In this document: one piece after another, positions 61,724-64,000 of the stretch
Layout of the letters: every line of letters begins with the position of its first letter
Position numbering within the stretch: the first letter of the stretch is position 1
NCBI GenBank assembly: GCA_028289345.1
Contig: JANQQL010000024.1
Span: 1-64,000 of the forward strand
Origin: Planctomycetota bacterium
GTDB lineage: Bacteria; Planctomycetota; B15-G4; SIAN01
Reading direction: 5' to 3'
DNA length: 64,000 nucleotides
The notes under the pieces: generated by a model
What the model saw: only the letters and a program-made list of their open reading frames with translations
Database searches by the model: none
What the model was told of the DNA's origin: nothing
Made by a program: the position numbers and the translations under genes

Positions 61724-63115
61724 ATGAACGACTCCGCCTCTTCTCCATCCCCGTCCCTGGCACGGCACACCGCAGACTTGATCGTGGTCGGTGGCGGTGC
61801 GGCGGGCCTCATGGGGGCGATCTCCGCGGCGCGGCGCGGACACTCCGTCATCGTTTGCGAGAAGATGAAGCGCGCCGGGTTGAAGCTGATTGCCAGTGGT
61901 GGCGGACGCTGCAATCTCACCAACACCCTCGAGATCGAAGACTTCATGAGTCGCTGGGGCCGAACCGGTCGCTTCATGCATCCGGCGCTCAGGCTGCACG
62001 ATCAACGAGCGATCCGAGCTCTGTTTTCATCGATCGGGGTGGAGAGTCATGCCCCGGACGGTTTTCGGGTGTGGCCGAAGACTCATGATGCTCGCACAGT
62101 TCAGCTCGCCATGGTCGAAGAGGCGGAGCGACTGGGAGTGACGATTCTGTGTCACTGCGAGGCGAAGAAGGTCGTCACGACCGATGGCAGGGTCTCCGGA
62201 CTGGAGACCAACCAAGGGTTCTTGGAAGCACCGGGCGTTCTCATCGCGACCGGAGGCAAGGGGTATCCAGGATTGGGAAGTACGGGCGCCGGCCATCGCC
62301 TCGCGCAGGCGGTGGGGCACAAGATCACTCCGCTTCACCCGGCCATGCAACCCTTGTTCACTCGGGAGCCTTGGCCCGCGCGGTGCACGGCGTACACCCT
62401 GCCCAAAGTCGAGATTCGCGTAGACCTGAAGAAAGCGCGGAAGGTGTGCGTGATCGGCGACGTCATCTTCACCAAGAACGGAATTGCCGGCCCGGCAGTC
62501 ATGGACCTCGCCCGGGAAGTCACTCCGTTCCTCGACCAGTTCGACCAAGTGCCTTTGCTGTTGAAGCTCACAGGAGGGCGCAGCGAAGACGAGTGGGTGC
62601 GAATGCTGAAGAGCTGGCGATCGGAGTTCAGGCCCGAAATCTCCGCAGCGAAAGCCCTTGAACGGGAGGTCCCGCCACCCTTCGCCGAAGTCTTCTGTGA
62701 ATTGACCGATGTCTCGCCGCAAGCTCGCTTCGTTGATCTCAGTGGTCAACAACGCGCGGCGCTCGCAGCCGTTCTCGCGGTCACCCCTTTGACCGTGGTC
62801 GGGAGCGATGGGTGGAGTCGCGCGATGGTGACCCGGGGAGGGGTTCGCCTCAAAGACGTCCACCCCGAAACACTCGAAAGCAAAGTCGTCCCTGGACTTT
62901 TCTTCGCCGGAGAGGTTCTCGACCTGGACGGTCCTTGCGGCGGATTCAACCTCACCTGGGCGTTCTCGTCAGGGCTTCTCGCGGGGCAGGCGGCTACCAA
63001 TGGGCCGGACGATCCGCTGACGCCGGTGGTCGCTCATCAAACGGTTCCAGGGGACTCATCACAACAACCAGGCCAGCCGACTCCTGGGGATCCGCGCTCG
63101 AGGGCTCCGTCATGA
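61724..63115 (+). CDS. BaiN/YhiN-type NAD(P)/FAD-dependent oxidoreductase
   Basis: A 463-residue cytoplasmic flavoprotein of the HI0933/YhiN family, which includes the bile-acid enzyme BaiN. The FAD-binding dinucleotide motif is VVGGGAAGLMGAI, followed by GLKLIASGGGRCNLTN, the family hallmark. Later motifs are GGKGYPGLGSTGAGHRLA and the C-terminal FFAGEVLDLDGPCGGFNL. Complete and likely active. Members are predicted to reduce flavin-dependent substrates or act in RNA modification-related redox steps, and the substrate here is unknown. The frame opens upstream; ATG 61724 precedes the conserved start. Confidence 0.93.
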   Translation: MNDSASSPSPSLARHTADLIVVGGGAAGLMGAISAARRGHSVIVCEKMKRAGLKLIASGGGRCNLTNTLEIEDFMSRWGRTGRFMHPALRLHDQRAIRALFSSIGVESHAPDGFRVWPKTHDARTVQLAMVEEAERLGVTILCHCEAKKVVTTDGRVSGLETNQGFLEAPGVLIATGGKGYPGLGSTGAGHRLAQAVGHKITPLHPAMQPLFTREPWPARCTAYTLPKVEIRVDLKKARKVCVIGDVIFTKNGIAGPAVMDLAREVTPFLDQFDQVPLLLKLTGGRSEDEWVRMLKSWRSEFRPEISAAKALEREVPPPFAEVFCELTDVSPQARFVDLSGQQRAALAAVLAVTPLTVVGSDGWSRAMVTRGGVRLKDVHPETLESKVVPGLFFAGEVLDLDGPCGGFNLTWAFSSGLLAGQAATNGPDDPLTPVVAHQTVPGDSSQQPGQPTPGDPRSRAPS

Positions 63116-63171
63116 TTTCTGCGGGACTGGACAACCCGCTTGAGAACCCTCGAAGAAACCGGCGCCCGAAC

Positions 63172-63987
63172 TCACATCCGCCGCAATAGTCGCAGCCCGA
63201 TCAAGAGCAATCCCACCAAAACCAGACCACTGGTCGCGTCTCCCAATGGCACTGCCGAAACCGGAACCGCGAACAAGCGCACGTCGTCGAAGTCGACCTC
63301 GATTCCGGTAACGCCGGGAACGTCTGGCTGATTGCGATTGACCACTCGGATGGACAAGCTTTGGCCGAGCTGAGGGTGCGAGGATCCGGTGATCAGGCTC
63401 GCGACAGCAGTGGCCCACTCACGCTCATCCGGCAACACGGTGTCGACGTCTTCGGCAACGACCACTCCACCCGCCAAGAGCTGGATTCGATAACCCGGGA
63501 AGCCATCGATGTTGAAGAAGCCAAAGTTGGAGAACGGAGGGAGCAGGGCCGTGCCGCTTCCGATGTTGCCGACTTCGACGATCAGGGTGTAGCGAGTGTC
63601 CGCCTCGAGCACCGCCCCGAGGGTTTGTTCGACGCCGTACTCGTCCCCTCCGGTGTCCCCGTTTGTGTACAAGAGAACGCAGTTGTCACCCTCCGGAGAA
63701 CCATCATCGAAGAACGCGGGATCGGGAGCAAAGTCGGCCGCAGTCCCAGGATTCAGGACGCCGATGTTGGCTCCCGTCGGCGGACTGCCGAACTCGTAGT
63801 AGGCCGTCCAGCCCGCGGGCGGTGGACCGACCGGAAACGTCCCCGTCGGCACATCCCCTCCGTACTGGGCCGGTAAGTTGCTGCCGAAGTAGAGGTCTTC
63901 GAAACCGGCATTGGTGATCGGGATCGACTGCGCGGCCGCCCCCGCCGGAGCGATCACGAAGCCGACGGAAATGACACCGGTCGCCAT
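63172..63987 (-). CDS. exported protein with C-terminal membrane tail (possibly partial)
   Basis: At least 271 residues. The start is a signal sequence (VISVGFVIAPAGAAAQ), but the frame stays open to the window end, so the true N-terminus may lie outside. The body (about 25-230) looks like a secreted beta-sandwich that begins ITNAGFEDL and has repeated NFG/Asp-rich loops, with no enzymatic motif. The C-terminus is a hydrophobic helix with a basic end (GLVLVGLLLIGLRLLRRM), which resembles tails that anchor proteins or are recognised by exosortase-type systems; no clear PEP motif is present. It is convergent with the flavoprotein gene, 56 bases away. Confidence 0.7.
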   Translation of the reverse strand: MATGVISVGFVIAPAGAAAQSIPITNAGFEDLYFGSNLPAQYGGDVPTGTFPVGPPPAGWTAYYEFGSPPTGANIGVLNPGTAADFAPDPAFFDDGSPEGDNCVLLYTNGDTGGDEYGVEQTLGAVLEADTRYTLIVEVGNIGSGTALLPPFSNFGFFNIDGFPGYRIQLLAGGVVVAEDVDTVLPDEREWATAVASLITGSSHPQLGQSLSIRVVNRNQPDVPGVTGIEVDFDDVRLFAVPVSAVPLGDATSGLVLVGLLLIGLRLLRRM

Positions 63988-64000
63988 GGCTCCGACCAGC

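Overview
The window looks like chromosomal DNA of a free-living, Gram-negative-type bacterium with high GC (about two thirds G+C in hand-counted coding lines). It is very rich in genes for exported proteins: lipoproteins, FG-GAP and beta-helix proteins, sulfatases and cytochromes. It also carries ECF sigma factors, a CHAT protein and a Ser/Thr kinase with a hydrophobic glycine-pentad tail. This mix is typical of Planctomycetota, so I infer a marine or aquatic planctomycete-like lineage. There is no rRNA, tRNA or other phylogenetic marker to prove it. I saw no CRISPR array, phage genes or intact insertion sequence.

Layout. 1-3.5 kb: a tandem 8-bp repeat, two exported proteins and a hipBA toxin-antitoxin pair with an AT-rich palindromic control region. 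4-11.4 kb: a YtcJ-type amidohydrolase, a serine hydrolase, a C45-type Ntn hydrolase and a cobalamin-type radical SAM protein with a PqqD-like tail. 12-19.7 kb: an FG-GAP protein, a PLP decarboxylase, a beta-helix protein and a small SnoaL-like lipoprotein. 19.7-24.7 kb: an AraC regulator divergent from a tightly coupled three-gene operon (ECF sigma factor, membrane anti-sigma-like protein, exported CHAT protease-like protein). 24.9-30.9 kb: a VCBS protein, a secreted subtilase with a good terminator, and a lipoprotein sulfatase. About 30.65-32.3 kb: a lower-GC patch with an unusual predicted papain-fold secreted protein. 32.3-35.5 kb: a DUF3465 pair and a two-subunit sodium:solute symporter. 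35.7-46.3 kb: exported proteins, including a beta-propeller/di-heme cytochrome and a YHS-domain protein, then DUF427 and a lipase-maturation-factor membrane protein. 46.5-54.3 kb: a cold-shock gene with a long structured leader, a second ECF sigma factor, a non-FGly sulfatase-like enzyme, a Ser/Thr kinase and a GH42-like glycosidase. 54.5-64 kb: two alpha/beta hydrolases, two exported proteins, a BaiN/YhiN-type flavoprotein and a membrane-tailed exported protein that may run past the window edge.

Most promising system: the sigma / anti-sigma / CHAT operon at 20788-24667. The genes overlap by four bases at each junction. The CHAT protein has an apparent signal peptide and a C-terminal membrane anchor, which would put its Cys-His dyad on the same side of the membrane as the anti-sigma C-terminal domain. 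This suggests a protease-triggered sigma-release switch outside the cytoplasm. That mechanism is inference. Several start codons were moved downstream of the longest open frame, using Shine-Dalgarno sites and signal peptides as guides.
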